DNA of 64,000 nucleotides from Blastococcus sp. LR1 (GCF_020166105.1 NZ_JAIUJY010000005.1:124001-188000); one strand, 5' to 3'. Positions 26,970 to 35,839 are shown, counted from the first letter of the stretch. A program made the numbers and translations. The notes: generated by a model from the sequence alone, not told the origin.

Positions 26970-28468
26970 CGGGACCCCACCTCGGCCGGGACCTCCACCG
27001 CCCGGCGGAGGATCTTCCCGGTCGGCCCCTTCGGCAGCGCCTCGACCAGCCAGAGGTGGCGGGGGTACTTGTAGGCGGCCACGCGGGCCTTGGCGAACTC
27101 GCGCAGCTCGTCGACCTCGGCGGAGGCGCCCGGCTTCAGCGCGACCGCTGCGGCGACCTCTTCGCCCAGCTCGGGGTGGGCGATGCCGATGACGGCGACC
27201 TCGGCCACGGCCGGGTGCTCGTAGAGGGCTTCCTCGATCTCCCGCGGGTAGACGTTGTAGCCGCCGCGGATGATCATCTCCTTCTTGCGGTCGACGATGA
27301 AGTAGTAGCCGTCGTCGTCCCGGCGGGCCAGGTCGCCGGTGCGGAACCAGCCGTCCGGGATGGCCTTCGCCGTCTCCTCGGTGCGCTGCCAGTAGCCCTT
27401 CATCACGTTCTCGCCCCGGATGGCGATCTCGCCCACCTCGCCCTCGGCCACGTCCTTGCCGTCGTCGTCGACCAGCCGCATCTCCACGCCCTCGATGGGA
27501 GTGCCGATCGACCCGGGCTTGCGCTCGGCGTGCGGGTGGTTGAACGAGGCGACCGGCGAGGTCTCGCTCAGCCCGTATCCCTCCAGGATGATGCAGCCGA
27601 ACTGCTCCTCGAAGCTCCGCATGATCTCCACGGGCATCGCCGAGCCGCCGGAGACGCACAGCCGCAGGCTGGACATGTCGTACTGGTCGCGGTCGGGTGC
27701 GTGCAGCATCCCGGCGAACATGGTCGGGACGCCCTCGAAGATCGTGACCCGGTCGCGTTGCACCACCGAGAGCGCCTTGCTCCCGTCGAAGCGGGGGACG
27801 AGCGTCAGGCAGGCCCGGGCCAGCACCGCCGCGTTCAGCCCGCAGGTGAGCCCGAAGACGTGGAACAGCGGCAGGCAGCCCATGATCACGTCGTCCTGGG
27901 TCGACTCGACCAGGTCGCGGCCGCCGGTGCGCGCGTTGCTGCGCAGGTTGGCGTGCGTCAGCTGGGCGCCCTTGGGCTGCCCGGTGGTGCCGGAGGTGTA
28001 GAGGATGACCGCGTCGTCGTCGTCGGCCCGCTCCACCGCGGCGGTCAGCGACTCGTCGCCGAGCAGCTCCTCGGGGAACGCCGCGCTCACGGTCACCGCC
28101 TCGGTGCCGACCTTGCCGGCCGCCTCCTGCACGGGGCCGGCGCTGCCGTCGAGGGCGACGACCACCCGGGCGCCGGAGTCCTCCAGGTAGTACTCGACCT
28201 CGCGTGCCTTGAGCAGCGGGTTCATCGGCACGACGGCGGCTCCGGCCAGTAGTGCCCCGTAGAAGACGACGGGGAACGCGATGACGTTCGGCAGCACCAG
28301 CCCGACGCGGTCACCGGGTGCGACGCCGCGGTCCTGCAGCGACGCGGCCACCCGCAGGGCCGCGTCGGCGAACTCGCGGTAGGTCAGGACGGCGTCGTCC
28401 ATCCGGAGCGCGGTGTGGTCGGGCGCTTGGTCGGCGGCGTCGAGCAGGTTCTGCGCGAGATTTGTCAT
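26966..28468 (-). CDS. Long-chain acyl-CoA synthetase (AMP-forming)
   Basis: A 500-residue ANL-family enzyme. The P-loop-like A3 motif [16 protein letters not shown], the A5 motif [10 protein letters not shown], the A7/A8 core [20 protein letters not shown] and the A10 lysine in PTGKILRR are all present. It activates a fatty or hydroxy-fatty acid to acyl-CoA, which could feed the downstream PhaC. ATG 28468 is chosen for its GGGGGA site 7 nt upstream. It is divergent from the reductase gene. Confidence 0.9.
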   Translation of the reverse strand: MTNLAQNLLDAADQAPDHTALRMDDAVLTYREFADAALRVAASLQDRGVAPGDRVGLVLPNVIAFPVVFYGALLAGAAVVPMNPLLKAREVEYYLEDSGARVVVALDGSAGPVQEAAGKVGTEAVTVSAAFPEELLGDESLTAAVERADDDDAVILYTSGTTGQPKGAQLTHANLRSNARTGGRDLVESTQDDVIMGCLPLFHVFGLTCGLNAAVLARACLTLVPRFDGSKALSVVQRDRVTIFEGVPTMFAGMLHAPDRDQYDMSSLRLCVSGGSAMPVEIMRSFEEQFGCIILEGYGLSETSPVASFNHPHAERKPGSIGTPIEGVEMRLVDDDGKDVAEGEVGEIAIRGENVMKGYWQRTEETAKAIPDGWFRTGDLARRDDDGYYFIVDRKKEMIIRGGYNVYPREIEEALYEHPAVAEVAVIGIAHPELGEEVAAAVALKPGASAEVDELREFAKARVAAYKYPRHLWLVEALPKGPTGKILRRAVEVPAEVGSR

Positions 28469-28605
28469 CGTCTGGTCCCCCTGTGGCCGGATGCGGCGAC
28501 GGGGTCCTACCCGGCTGATGCGTGATGTACCGCACAGGATGGATACGGTGGCGACAACCGCACGACGACGTTCGGAACCAGACACCTTTCCCGGGGGAGC
28601 CCGCC

Positions 28606-29376
28606 ATGCCCGATCCGACGATCCTCGACATGTTCCACCTCGACGGCCGGGTGGCGATCGTCACCGGGGCCTCCTCGGGGCTGGGCGCCGTCTTCGCCCG
28701 CACGCTCGCCGAGGCCGGCTGCGACGTCGTGCTCGGCGCGCGACGGGTGGACAGGCTGGCCGAGACCCAGCGCGCGGTGGAGGAGACCGGGCGGCGGGCG
28801 CTGTCGGTGCAGACCGATGTCGCCAAGGTGGAGGACTGCCAGGGGCTGGTCGACGCCGCCATGGCCGAGTTCGGCAAGGTCGACATCCTGGTCAACAACG
28901 CCGGCATCGGTACCGCCACCCCGGCGACGCGGGAGACGCCCGACCAGTTCCGCTCGGTCATCGACGTCAACCTCAACGGCTGCTACTGGATGGCGCAGGC
29001 CTGCGGCCGGGTGATGCAGCCCGGCAGCTCGATCATCAACATCTCCAGCATCCTGGGGTTGACCACTGCCGGGCTTCCGCAGGCGGCGTACGCCGCCAGC
29101 AAGGCAGGCCTCATCGGGCTGACCCGGGACCTTGCCCAGCAGTGGACCGGGCGCAAGGGCATCCGGGTCAACGCGCTCGCCCCGGGCTTCTTCGCCTCCG
29201 AGATGACCGACCAGTACCCCGAGGGCTACCTCGACCAGCAGATGACCCGGGTGCTGGCCGGCCGTGCCGGTGACCCCCGCGAGCTGGCGGCGGCGCTGGT
29301 GTTCCTCGCCAGCGACGCCGGCGGCTACGTGACCGGCACGACCATCCCGGTCGAGGGCGGGATGCTCACCAGCTGA
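28606..29376 (+). CDS. Short-chain dehydrogenase/reductase
   Basis: A 256-residue classical [11 protein letters not shown] (20-27) binds NAD(P), NNAG is at 97-100, and the catalytic set is S147/S148, Y162 and K166 (YAASK). Divergence from the acyl-CoA ligase-phaC unit suggests a 3-oxoacyl- or 3-hydroxyacyl-CoA reductase role, possibly supplying PHA monomers, but many SDRs look alike. ATG 28606 has a GGGGGAG site 6 nt upstream. A TACGGT box lies at 28544-28549. Confidence 0.85.
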   Translation: MPDPTILDMFHLDGRVAIVTGASSGLGAVFARTLAEAGCDVVLGARRVDRLAETQRAVEETGRRALSVQTDVAKVEDCQGLVDAAMAEFGKVDILVNNAGIGTATPATRETPDQFRSVIDVNLNGCYWMAQACGRVMQPGSSIINISSILGLTTAGLPQAAYAASKAGLIGLTRDLAQQWTGRKGIRVNALAPGFFASEMTDQYPEGYLDQQMTRVLAGRAGDPRELAAALVFLASDAGGYVTGTTIPVEGGMLTS

Positions 29377-29394
29377 GCCCCGCCCCCGGCGGGG
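29377..29394 (+). terminator. Terminator hairpin after the SDR gene
   Basis: A perfect 7-bp GC stem (CCCCGCC 29378-29384 with GGCGGGG 29388-29394) and a CCC loop lie right after the TGA. Confidence 0.55.
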
Positions 29395-29411
29395 TCAGCG
29401 GGCCTGCCGTC

Positions 29412-31979
29412 CTAGTTCAAATAGCCCTTTAGTCGCTTCTGCCATTTAGTGATGCGCTCTAGCTCAAACTGCATCTCGTCGATTTCGGGCGGCACGTAGT
29501 TGGTAACAGGTGCGTTGTCATGGCGCCGAGCCCACTTCGAGGAAGCGCTGTAGCCTTGCTGAAAGTCCTCATTGTCTGCGGGCGTGATGGAGGCGAGAAG
29601 GCGAAAGGCCATTGGGCGAACCTCGGACGCGCCTATGTCGAAAACCTTATTCACGACTTCGGAACTAACGCAGCGTTCCCACGTCTCTGAGAGGTTGCCC
29701 GCCCAAGCTGCGACCCGCTGTTCATACTCGGACTCCGCCAGCGCTGGTCGGTCCTTCTCGAGCTTCTTGAGATCGACATCTAGTTGATTTCGTCGGGAAC
29801 CGAAGTCCTTCGCTCGCCATGGCAGTTCTTGTCGAACCAGTCCGGGTTGCGTCTTGCCCACTCGTTCTATCGCACGCGGGGTTACTTGAACGCCCGCCTG
29901 GTGGGCGACCTTTACCAGGTCTCCAATGAATGATATCTCGTGACTGAAGACAACGACCTGGCGGTCTGCAGCAAGCTCGACAAGTCGTTGCGCGACGTTG
30001 AACCTGCGGACGTGGTCGAGGGAGGTGACCGGATCGTCCAGGACGAGTCCGGACTTGGAAGCGTCGAAGTGCGCTTCTGTGAAGAATCCAGCGAGTCCGA
30101 GGGCGGTCTGCTCGCCCTCGCTGAGGACGCTCACTGCAGTTGCCGTTTTGTGTTTCGCGCCGAGCAAGTCCGGCTGCTGAGTCATCTGCCCCTTCCTGCC
30201 ACCAAGGTCCTTCAACGTAACCCGCGTCAACCTCAGTCGGTCAGTCTCGCGTGTGAACCTATCGACGATCAGATTGGTGGCGTAGGACCGTGCGAGCGCC
30301 GAAGACTTCTGGGTGATGCTCGAAGTATCTGCTTTGGTTCGCGCGGCCCGGAGCCTTTGGATCGACGCCTGGCGCATCACCTCTTGCTTGAGGAGTTTGA
30401 CCGACTTTGCGAGCAGGGCGCTGGCATCCGCCTCCTTCCGAGCGCGCGTTGCCGCTTCCAGAGCCTTCTGAAACCCTCTGACGTCCGTTTGGGCGGCTCG
30501 GGTCTCCAGGGCATTGGCGATCTCTTCAAGCTTGCGAAGAACAGGAGAATCTTCGAACGGGACCGGTGCCGGATCCCCCTCCGTGACATAAGAAAGGAGT
30601 AGGGAACGCTGCTGGTCGAAGGAGGCTAGAAGCTCTCGAGCGCTGGCAGCCAGCTTGGGATCGAGTTCGCCGAGCGACGCAAGCGCGGCGCTCGCCCTGG
30701 GTGTGACGGCCGCAAGTGAGCGCAGGTCTGATGTCAAAAGGGCCAACGCCCCCTCGGCGGTCCGAGCCTCCTGCTCTGTCGTGTCCCTCATGTAGCCGTC
30801 AAAGCGCCGTAGGTGCTCGGTCCCGTCGGCGCCGAGTTCTTGCTGGCAGAGGACGCAACGCGCTCCATCGACTGTGTGGGGGAAATTGTGGTCGGGGTAA
30901 GCGACCGATGAAGAGTATTCGCGGGCTGCCTCCCAGAGGCTTCGCCATGCTGCCGCACCAACACCTGGCAGATCCGTTCCAGCCATGCTCTCGGTGACAG
31001 CAATGTTTGCGGCCTCCCGTTTCGACACAGCTAGCTCTATGGCGAGGGTCAACGTCTGTTGGGCGGCCGAGTCGAGCGACCTTTGTAGGGTCAGGGCGTG
31101 ATCCCGAAGATCCCGAATCGCACTGGCCTGTGACCGCAGCAGCGCTTGCTCCTTGCCCGGATCCGTTGCTTTCAGGCGCGCTTCCTCGTGAAGGGCCTTT
31201 GCCCTGTCCTCATTTGCGGTGGGCGGCAGGATTGTGGCCGTGTCGATTGCCGGATCGCTGGTGGTGGCATTGAGACTCGAGAAGAATGTGCCCGCCACGG
31301 TGGTCGGATCGATACTCAGTTGCAGCTTTCCTGCCTCAAGGGTATCGATCCGCTCCTGCAGGGTGAGACGGAGGGAGTCGCAAACCCCGATAAGCCCGTC
31401 GATCACACCGAGTGCTGAGGGGCGGTATGTGATCGTAGATTGCTTAGTAAGGTAGGCGTCTCCGCAGTGCTCGTCGTAGAAACTGACTTTGCGGATTCTC
31501 GAACTCGCTGCGCCGGGGAAGGCTTCGCTTACCGACTCGGCACCGGCGGTGTATACAAGTTCGGCGGACGGGAGGAGGGGGTTGTCGCTGAATACGTCTG
31601 GCAGGATCTCGCTGGAATGCCTGGCGCCTACCAGGTGCTTGATAAGGCGGGCATACCCGCTCTTCCCGCTTCCGTTGGCGCCGAAAACCACCGTGAGTCC
31701 GCTGGGCGCGAAGTCCAAGCTGCCGTCGTTGATTAGGGCGTTAACGCCGATTACCTTGTGCACCTTGGTGAGGGAGACGGTCTCGGGTGTGTCCGACTTG
31801 AGGGCGAGGCCCTTGGCGTCCTGACTGGGTGCGTCGGCAGTGCCGGTCAGAATTGCGTCCGCGAGTTCGGCGATCTCCTGTTGTGAGTAGTCCTTGCCCT
31901 CCGCAAGGCTCACGAGTACCTGCTGCTGCCATGCAGGGCGAGTCAGGGCCCATTCAAGGATGTCGCCTTCAATACTCAC
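29412..31979 (-). CDS. SMC/Rad50-like AAA ATPase with CxxC motif; putative accessory/defence gene
   Basis: About 855 residues. The N-terminal helical segment (DILEWALTRPAWQQQVLVSL) is followed by Walker A GANGSGKS (100-107). A long helical, probably coiled-coil region carries a CVLC motif (375-378) like a zinc hook. Then come the ABC signature SVLSEGEQ (about 617-624), Walker B LVLDDPVTSLD (645-655) and the switch FSHE (678-681). The last ~170 residues are a conserved-looking domain of unknown role. PrrC/RloC-like (AAA_13) nucleases are the nearest known layout, but no nuclease triad is assignable. The codon use and GC differ from all neighbours. GTG 31979 has AGGA 7 nt upstream; TTG 32009 is an alternative. 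Confidence 0.85.
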   Translation of the reverse strand: MSIEGDILEWALTRPAWQQQVLVSLAEGKDYSQQEIAELADAILTGTADAPSQDAKGLALKSDTPETVSLTKVHKVIGVNALINDGSLDFAPSGLTVVFGANGSGKSGYARLIKHLVGARHSSEILPDVFSDNPLLPSAELVYTAGAESVSEAFPGAASSRIRKVSFYDEHCGDAYLTKQSTITYRPSALGVIDGLIGVCDSLRLTLQERIDTLEAGKLQLSIDPTTVAGTFFSSLNATTSDPAIDTATILPPTANEDRAKALHEEARLKATDPGKEQALLRSQASAIRDLRDHALTLQRSLDSAAQQTLTLAIELAVSKREAANIAVTESMAGTDLPGVGAAAWRSLWEAAREYSSSVAYPDHNFPHTVDGARCVLCQQELGADGTEHLRRFDGYMRDTTEQEARTAEGALALLTSDLRSLAAVTPRASAALASLGELDPKLAASARELLASFDQQRSLLLSYVTEGDPAPVPFEDSPVLRKLEEIANALETRAAQTDVRGFQKALEAATRARKEADASALLAKSVKLLKQEVMRQASIQRLRAARTKADTSSITQKSSALARSYATNLIVDRFTRETDRLRLTRVTLKDLGGRKGQMTQQPDLLGAKHKTATAVSVLSEGEQTALGLAGFFTEAHFDASKSGLVLDDPVTSLDHVRRFNVAQRLVELAADRQVVVFSHEISFIGDLVKVAHQAGVQVTPRAIERVGKTQPGLVRQELPWRAKDFGSRRNQLDVDLKKLEKDRPALAESEYEQRVAAWAGNLSETWERCVSSEVVNKVFDIGASEVRPMAFRLLASITPADNEDFQQGYSASSKWARRHDNAPVTNYVPPEIDEMQFELERITKWQKRLKGYLN

Positions 31980-32006
31980 CCGTCCATCCTGCCGCACCGG
32001 CTCCGC

Positions 32007-32029
32007 CAAAAGAAGCCCTTCGAGGGGCT
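32007..32029 (-). terminator. Intrinsic terminator with T-run upstream of the island ATPase gene
   Basis: On the minus strand, the stem AGCCCC/GGGCT with a TCGA loop is followed by TCTTTT (32014-32029 with its tail to 32007). It is one of the few hairpins in the window with a T-run. It lies between the hydrolase stop and the ATPase start, so it would insulate the ATPase gene. Confidence 0.6.
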
Positions 32030-32105
32030 GTGCCGCCAGGCGCCTTGCCGCTGGTGGGGAGTAGTGCTCGACGGTTCTGGCGCAACTGGCCTTCCCCGCA
32101 GTGCC

Positions 32106-33008
32106 TTACTCGTTGTCTCGTGACTCGGCCCGCTCGATGAGCGCGGTGATCCGGTCGGTGAGCTGGGTCCAGAGCTCGCGCGGCAGGTCGTGCCCCATGC
32201 CGTCGACGACGAACAGCTCTGCACCCGGCACGGCGGCGGCGGTCGCCCGACCGCCGGTCACGTTCACCAGCGAGTCCTGCTCGCCGTGGATCACCAGCGT
32301 CGGGACGGCGACCTTCCCGAGGTCGGCGGTCCGGTCGTGGGTGCTGAGGATGGCGGCGAGCTGGCGGGAGACCCCCGCCGGGTCGTAGGCGCGGTCGAAG
32401 GAGAGCCCGGCCCGGTCGCGGACGGCGGCCTCGTCGAACTCGAAACCAGGGGAGCCGATCACCCGGTAGGTGTCGACGACCCGCTGGATCGCGCCCTCCC
32501 GCTCGCTCGCCGGCGCGGCCAGCAGCACGCCGAGGGCCGCCTCCGCGGGAGCGCCGACAGCCGGGTCGCCGGTCGTGGACATGATCGAGGTCAGGCTGCG
32601 CACCCGCTCCGGGTGGGCGATCGCCACCAGCTGGGCGATCATCCCGCCCATCGAGGCGCCGACGACGTGCACGCTGTCCAGGCCGAGGGCGTCGAGCAGG
32701 CCGACGGTGTCCTCGGCCAGGTCAGGCAGGCCGTAGGCGACGGTCGACCGGTCGCCACCGAGCACCGCCATGACGTCGGCCGGGCCGGCGTCGTGCAGGT
32801 GCGTGGAGAGCCCGATGTCGCGGTTGTCGAAGCGGACGACGTAGTGGCCGCGCGCCGCGATGCCGGCGCAGAACTCGTCGGGCCAGCCGATCATCTGCGT
32901 GGCCAGCCCCATCACGAGCAGGACCGGGGTGTCGGAGGGGTCGCCGAACGTCTCGTAGGCGATCTCGAGGTCGCCGACGGATGCCTTCTGGATGTCGCTG
33001 GTCGCCAT
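32106..33008 (-). CDS. Alpha/beta-fold hydrolase
   Basis: A 300-residue alpha/beta hydrolase with nucleophile box GASMGG, an oxyanion region LVMGLATQMIGWPDEF, and the triad Asp/His near PTLVIHGEQDSLV and DGMGHDLP. It resembles the large TAP/esterase-type group; the substrate is unknown. TAACGT lies 7 nt before the ATG and overlaps the stop of the dehydrogenase gene, so it can be transcribed on its own. Confidence 0.85.
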   Translation of the reverse strand: MATSDIQKASVGDLEIAYETFGDPSDTPVLLVMGLATQMIGWPDEFCAGIAARGHYVVRFDNRDIGLSTHLHDAGPADVMAVLGGDRSTVAYGLPDLAEDTVGLLDALGLDSVHVVGASMGGMIAQLVAIAHPERVRSLTSIMSTTGDPAVGAPAEAALGVLLAAPASEREGAIQRVVDTYRVIGSPGFEFDEAAVRDRAGLSFDRAYDPAGVSRQLAAILSTHDRTADLGKVAVPTLVIHGEQDSLVNVTGGRATAAAVPGAELFVVDGMGHDLPRELWTQLTDRITALIERAESRDNE

Positions 33009-33015
33009 GCCGCGG

Positions 33016-33021
33016 ACGTTA
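33016..33021 (-). promoter_or_regulatory. -10 box (TAACGT) for the hydrolase gene
   Basis: TAACGT reads on the minus strand 7 nt before ATG 33008; its TAA is also the stop codon of the upstream dehydrogenase gene. Confidence 0.45.
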
Positions 33022-34056
33022 GCCGAGCGGGTCGATCATCGTGATCCCGGCCACGACCGCGCGGTCGAACACCGGCAGCAGGGCGGCCGCCTCCTCGAGG
33101 CCCACGACGCGCTCGATCAGCTTCTGGGGTGCCAGAGCGCCCTGCTCGATGAGCGCGAGCATGCCCGGGTAGTCGACCGCGGCCATGCCGTGGCTGCCGA
33201 GCACGTCGAGCTCCCAGCCGATGACGCGGTCCATCGGCACCCGCGGGTGGCCGCTGATCGAGGGGAGCAGGCCGATCTGCACGTGCCGGCCGCGCCGGCG
33301 CAGGCTGTGCACCGCGTCCGCGCAGGTCTGCTCGCTGCCGACGGCGTCGACGGCGACGTGGCTGCCGCCCCCGGTGAGCGCGTGCACCGCCGCCGGGACG
33401 TCGGAGCCGTCGGCGAGGAGCACCTCGTCGGCGCCGAGCTCCCGGGCCACGGCCAGCGCCTCGGGATTGCGGTCGACGGCGACCACGCGGGCGCCCAGGG
33501 CCTTGCCGATCATCACCGCGCTCAACCCGACACCGCCGGCGCCGACCACCGTCAGCCACTCGTCGCCGGTGAGGTCCGCCCGGTCCAGCAGCCCGCGGTA
33601 CGCCGTCGCGAAGCGGCAGCCGAGGCTCGCCGCCGCCTCGAAGCCGACGCCGTCGGGAATGGCGACGAGGTTGGTGTCGGCGGCGTGCAGCGCGACGTAC
33701 TCGGCGAAGGAGCCCCAGTGGGTGAAGCCCGGCTGCTTCTGGGCGGGGCAGACCTGGGCGTTGCCCGAGGAGCACCACTCGCAGGCGCCGCAGCCCTCGA
33801 CGAACGGCACGGTGACCCGGTCGCCGACCGCCCAGCGGGTGACGCCGGAACCGACCGCGCTGACGACGCCGGCGAGCTCGTGACCGGGCACGTGCGGCAG
33901 GGCGATGTCGTCGTGCCCGACCCAGGCGTGCCAGTCGCTGCGGCACAGCCCGGTGGCGTGCACCCGCACCACGACGCCGCCGGCCGGCGCCTCGGGCACC
34001 GGCACCTCGCGCACCTCCGGGGGTGCGCCGCTGGCATCGAAGATCACTGCTCGCAC
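33019..34056 (-). CDS. Zinc-dependent alcohol dehydrogenase
   Basis: A 345-residue medium-chain dehydrogenase. The catalytic zinc ligands lie in GLCRSDWH and GHELAG, the structural zinc cysteines in GCGACEWCSSGNAQVC, and the NAD fold in VVGAGGVGLSA. It oxidises alcohols or reduces aldehydes; the substrate is unknown. The frame is open further upstream, but GTG 34056 has a GAGGG site 7 nt before it and begins the conserved N-terminus. It lies downstream of the tRNA terminator. Confidence 0.9.
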   Translation of the reverse strand: MRAVIFDASGAPPEVREVPVPEAPAGGVVVRVHATGLCRSDWHAWVGHDDIALPHVPGHELAGVVSAVGSGVTRWAVGDRVTVPFVEGCGACEWCSSGNAQVCPAQKQPGFTHWGSFAEYVALHAADTNLVAIPDGVGFEAAASLGCRFATAYRGLLDRADLTGDEWLTVVGAGGVGLSAVMIGKALGARVVAVDRNPEALAVARELGADEVLLADGSDVPAAVHALTGGGSHVAVDAVGSEQTCADAVHSLRRRGRHVQIGLLPSISGHPRVPMDRVIGWELDVLGSHGMAAVDYPGMLALIEQGALAPQKLIERVVGLEEAAALLPVFDRAVVAGITMIDPLG

Positions 34057-34093
34057 GGGGACGCCCTCGCTCTCGATCCGGCCCGCAACGAGT

Positions 34094-34127
34094 CCGGCCC
34101 GCACTGCCGAGGGGCGGTGCGGGCCGG
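34094..34127 (-). terminator. Terminator of tRNA-Arg
   Basis: A perfect 11-bp stem (CCGGCCCGCAC 34094-34104 with 34117-34127) and a 12-nt loop begin 10 nt after the tRNA 3' end on the minus strand. Confidence 0.75.
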
Positions 34128-34136
34128 TTCGTGGAG

Positions 34137-34208
34137 TGCCCCCGGCAGGATTCGAACCTGCGCCCCTGCCTCCGGAGGGCAGTGCTCTATCCCCTGAGCT
34201 ACGGGGGC
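34137..34208 (-). tRNA. tRNA-Arg (anticodon CCG)
   Basis: A 72-nt cloverleaf on the minus strand: acceptor GCCCCCG/CGGGGGC with discriminator A, D-arm GCTC/GAGC, anticodon arm CTGCC/GGCAG with loop CTCCGGA (anticodon CCG), variable region of 4 nt, and T-arm GCAGG/CCTGC with loop TTCGAAT. No CCA is encoded. It reads CGG, a frequent Arg codon in this DNA. argS lies 1.6 kb away. Confidence 0.97.
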
Positions 34209-34266
34209 TCGGGGCAGGGAAGAAGCTACCAGCCCCGGACCGTGGTCCGGACGGCGGCCCCGCCGC

Positions 34267-34869
34267 TCAGGGAGCGGGGAGGGGAGTGCCGCCGCGGGCC
34301 GTGAGCATGTCGGTCATCGTCTCCGTCTCGGCCCCCTGCGCCTGCTCGATCGAGCGGGCGAGGTCGCGCACGGCCTTCACCTCGGCGTGCGCGGCGGCGT
34401 CCTTCGCCATGTCGAAACCGCCCTGGTGGTGGCGGATCATCAGCCGGAGGAACTCGACGTCGAACTCGGTGCCCGACAGGCCCCGGAGCTCCGCCAGCTC
34501 CTCCTCGGTGGCCATGCCCGGCATCAGCGCGCCCGAGCCCATGTCCATGCCGCTCATGTCGTGACCGCTGTGCCCCTCGTCGGTCATCCAGGCCATCGTC
34601 TCGCCGCCGGTGAGGGTCAGCCCCCACAGCACGAGCCAGCCCTGCATGCGGCCGGCCTGGTTGGTCTGGGTGGCCGAGATGTCGAAGGCCAGCGACTCCA
34701 CCTCGGGGTCCTCGCTGCGCTCGGCGACCAGGTTGGCCATCTCCACGCCCTGCAGGTGGTGACGCGACATGTCCCGGGAGAAGCCGGCGTCCACGGAATC
34801 CGTCGCCGGCGTCGGTGCTCCCCGGTCGCCGAGACCGAGGAGCACCGCGAGTCCACCGCCGAGCACCAC
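34267..34869 (-). CDS. DUF305 protein, Met/His-rich, likely membrane-anchored
   Basis: About 200 residues from GTG 34869. Two DUF305 repeats carry SRHHLQGVEMA and IRHHQGGFDMA. Between them is a Met/His-rich stretch (GHSGHDMSGMDMGSG) that looks suited to copper or another soft metal. The hydrophobic N-terminus is incomplete from this GTG. An in-frame CTG at 34938 would add a basic segment and a full membrane anchor and overlaps the upstream TGA as CTGA. The DUF3105 gene lies directly upstream. The exact function is unknown. Confidence 0.85.
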   Translation of the reverse strand: MVLGGGLAVLLGLGDRGAPTPATDSVDAGFSRDMSRHHLQGVEMANLVAERSEDPEVESLAFDISATQTNQAGRMQGWLVLWGLTLTGGETMAWMTDEGHSGHDMSGMDMGSGALMPGMATEEELAELRGLSGTEFDVEFLRLMIRHHQGGFDMAKDAAAHAEVKAVRDLARSIEQAQGAETETMTDMLTARGGTPLPAP

Positions 34870-34934
34870 GAGGGCGACGGCGATGACGGCGATCAGCGCG
34901 ACCCTCAGCGGAGTGCGGGTCGTCCGCGGGCTGG

Positions 34935-35714
34935 TCAGGGCGTGCCGCTCTCGTCGGCCGGAGCGGTCTCCTCAGCCGGCGCGGCAGCCGGGTCGTCGCT
35001 CTCCAGCAGCGGTGCGGCGAGGAAGCTCGGGCTCTCGCAGGTGGCGCCGGGCTCGGGGAAGGAGCGCTTCTTGTTGAGCTCGTCGTCGTCGCCGTAGGGC
35101 TGGCTGTTGTAGGTCATCAGCTCGGCGAACTGCTTGATCCGCTCGTCGTCGACGCTGTCCACCTTCAGCTGGTGGTTCCACGACTGCAGGCTGATCGGGG
35201 AGTCCAGCCCCTCGTAGGGCGCCAGTAGCCGGCCGGACACGCCGTCCACCAGCTCGCTCAGCGTCTCGACGTCGTCGTCGGAGACCTCGTCCGGGTTGTA
35301 GGCGATCCAGACGGCGCCGTGCTCCAGGCTGTGCACCGCGTTCTCGTGCCGGATGTCGGCGTCGTACACGGTGCCGGTGCAGTCGGCCCAGAGGTTGGCG
35401 TGCGGGCCGCCGACGGGCGGGGCCTCGTCGTAGGCGATCGGGTTGTCGTCGTGCTGCGCGCCCTCGAAGTCGAAGGCCTCCACGCCGGAGATCTCCTCGA
35501 CGGACTCGACCTTGTTCGCGTTGGCCTCGTTCACCTTGACCACCGCGTAGCCGAGGACGGCGGCGGCGAACAGGGCGACGACGATGGCGCCGGCGATCAG
35601 CCCCCACGGCCGCTGCTGGGCCACGACCTGCGTCGGGGGGCGGGTGCGACCGCTCTTCCCGCGGCCCCCGCCGCCGGTTCCACGGCTCTTGTCGGGCGTG
35701 CGGTCCTTGGCCAA
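34935..35714 (-). CDS. DUF3105 membrane-anchored protein
   Basis: A 259-residue protein. A basic Gly/Arg-rich N-terminus and one membrane helix (WGLIAGAIVVALFAAAVLGY, 37-56) precede the extracytoplasmic DUF3105 domain with its PPVGGPHANLWADC and HSLEHGAVW segments. His and Cys residues there suggest metal or redox chemistry. The start codon is TTG, with GAGGAG 5 nt upstream. It overlaps the DUF305 gene, a pairing seen in other actinobacteria. The function is unknown. Confidence 0.85.
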   Translation of the reverse strand: MAKDRTPDKSRGTGGGGRGKSGRTRPPTQVVAQQRPWGLIAGAIVVALFAAAVLGYAVVKVNEANANKVESVEEISGVEAFDFEGAQHDDNPIAYDEAPPVGGPHANLWADCTGTVYDADIRHENAVHSLEHGAVWIAYNPDEVSDDDVETLSELVDGVSGRLLAPYEGLDSPISLQSWNHQLKVDSVDDERIKQFAELMTYNSQPYGDDDELNKKRSFPEPGATCESPSFLAAPLLESDDPAAAPAEETAPADESGTP

Positions 35715-35827
35715 GGCCTCTCCTCGATACGGGCGCGTGCGCGCGGATGCCGGACCCGTTCGGGTCCCGGCGGCTGCCGCGAGTCTAGGTCGCGGGCCTG
35801 TGCGTCAGCTGGTAACCGGGCGGTCAG

Positions 35828-35833
35828 TACGCT
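35828..35833 (+). promoter_or_regulatory. -10 box (TACGCT) for argS
   Basis: TACGCT lies 6 nt before the argS GTG, with no Shine-Dalgarno sequence. It would start the argS-lysA-hom-thrC-thrB transcript as a leaderless mRNA. Confidence 0.55.
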
Positions 35834-35839
35834 CGCCCG

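Noticed and set aside
32010..32105. Small coding frames in the hydrolase-ATPase gap
   Set aside because: No frame has a ribosome site or protein-like composition; the gap holds the T-run terminator.
29377..32110. Terminal repeats or integrase marking a mobile element around the low-GC gene
   Set aside because: I compared both edges and found no convincing direct or inverted repeat, tRNA target or transposase; transfer is inferred from composition only.
34023..34304. 93-codon frame with the peptide RQDSNLRP over the tRNA
   Set aside because: This peptide is a classic artefact of translating tRNA genes; the DNA is tRNA-Arg(CCG) on the other strand plus its terminator.
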